From the NCBI GenBank assembly GCA_023433225.1, contig JAEZDQ010000061.1:1-7570 (forward strand): a stretch of 7,570 bases of DNA, given 5' to 3'. The position numbers and the translations under genes are program-made. Every line of letters starts with the position of its first letter. Position 1 is the stretch's first letter. The stretch is from Bacteroidota bacterium. GTDB lineage: Bacteria; Bacteroidota; Bacteroidia; Flavobacteriales; Weeksellaceae. Of this stretch, positions 7,162 to 7,570 are shown in pieces. The notes beneath the pieces were generated by a model. That model worked only from the letters and a program-made list of their open reading frames with translations. It was not told the origin of the DNA and did no database searches.

Positions 7162-7570
7162 TTAAAAAGTGATTTTTACAATTGCTTTTTTTATGTCTGT
7201 ATATTTAATTTCCTGTTCTTTCTGAACATTGTGTTTACCTTTTCCTATCGGTTTGGGTTCGCGCACTGTCCAACGGAGAAGGATCCCTTCTTCATTTGCC
7301 GAAGCCAATTCACCTTCCAAATCTTTTCCATCGTCCAAGCGTGTGACTTTTAAAGTCCGTCCTGTATTTTTTTTGAACTGTCGGGGCAAAACCAAGGGGT
7401 TCCCTACACCTGCAGAAGAAACATTCAAAGCGAAATCGAATTCCTCCCGGTCTAAATTGTGCTCCACATGTCGGCTGATGCGTACGATTTCTTCAATGGA
7501 AACGCCTTCGTCACCGTCCACCAGAATTTCGATGGCATTATCCGGTGAAATTTTCCATTCCACCAAAAAC
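7162..7570 (-). CDS. rimP: Ribosome maturation factor RimP, 5'-truncated by window edge
   Basis: RimP is a cytoplasmic assembly factor that binds the maturing 30S ribosomal subunit. About 135 C-terminal residues are visible, ending in TAA at 7164-7162. They hold the end of the N-terminal alpha/beta domain (VDGDEGVSIEEI, then SRHVEHNLDREEFDF), the family signature SSAGVGNPL followed by LPRQFKKNTGR, and the C-terminal SH3-like domain ending TDIKKAIVKITF. A TTG at 7566 could be read as a start, but the frame stays open to the edge (Phe-Leu-Val-Glu-Trp), and this stretch matches the interior first beta strand of the family. Flavobacterial RimP is usually about 150-155 residues, so I infer that some 18-20 N-terminal residues lie outside the window. 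It is followed 11 bp later by nusA, the conserved bacterial order, so the two are very likely co-transcribed. Family assignment is firm; the true start cannot be seen. Confidence 0.95.
   Translation of the reverse strand, partial: FLVEWKISPDNAIEILVDGDEGVSIEEIVRISRHVEHNLDREEFDFALNVSSAGVGNPLVLPRQFKKNTGRTLKVTRLDDGKDLEGELASANEEGILLRWTVREPKPIGKGKHNVQKEQEIKYTDIKKAIVKITF

Noticed and set aside
5958..7353. Plus-strand open frames opposite nusA and rimP (5958-6302, 6110-6520, 6641-6847, 6768-7160, 7123-7353)
   Set aside because: Shadows of well-supported genes on the other strand; no domains or plausible starts.
1..7570. Search by eye for CRISPR arrays, tRNA or rRNA genes, insertion-sequence ends and riboswitches
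   Set aside because: No regularly spaced repeats, cloverleaf-like segment, transposase motif or known riboswitch core was seen on either strand.

Overview
The window reads as a Bacteroidota chromosome, most likely class Flavobacteriia. The evidence is a SusC/RagA-type TonB-dependent receptor, a short NusA without the two enterobacterial C-terminal acidic repeats, an IF2 whose N-terminus matches the Bacteroidota form, signal peptides cut just before Gln, and A/T-rich gene leaders without a Shine-Dalgarno sequence. A Weeksellaceae/Chryseobacterium-like host is possible from the style of the receptor, but that is only an impression.

Every gene I can support lies on the minus strand, so the gene order runs from right to left. 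From 7570 to 3086 lies the conserved transcription/translation block: rimP (5' end cut by the window edge), then nusA after an 11-bp gap, then infB after a 63-bp gap. The infB gap holds an 8-bp perfect inverted repeat overlapping a good match to the Bacteroidota -7 promoter element. A small secreted protein of unknown function (3073-2387) starts 12 bp after the infB stop and is probably transcribed with it. A 239-bp AT-rich non-coding gap follows (2386-2148), with a 12-bp stem-loop and a weak promoter-like site. From 2147 to the left edge runs the N-terminal 715 residues of a SusC-like outer-membrane receptor, open to the window boundary. It is easily missed because its stop codon lies outside the window.

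RimP matures the 30S subunit, NusA controls pausing, termination and antitermination of RNA polymerase, and IF2 delivers initiator tRNA to the ribosome, so the right two thirds is a classic gene-expression operon. The two left genes are cell-envelope genes: one secreted protein of unknown role and one nutrient-uptake receptor whose SusD-like partner would be expected beyond position 1.

I found no mobile element, CRISPR array, tRNA, rRNA or obviously new system. The points most worth checking are the nusA-infB gap, the secreted protein tied to infB, and the unusual N-terminal extension of the SusC-like receptor.
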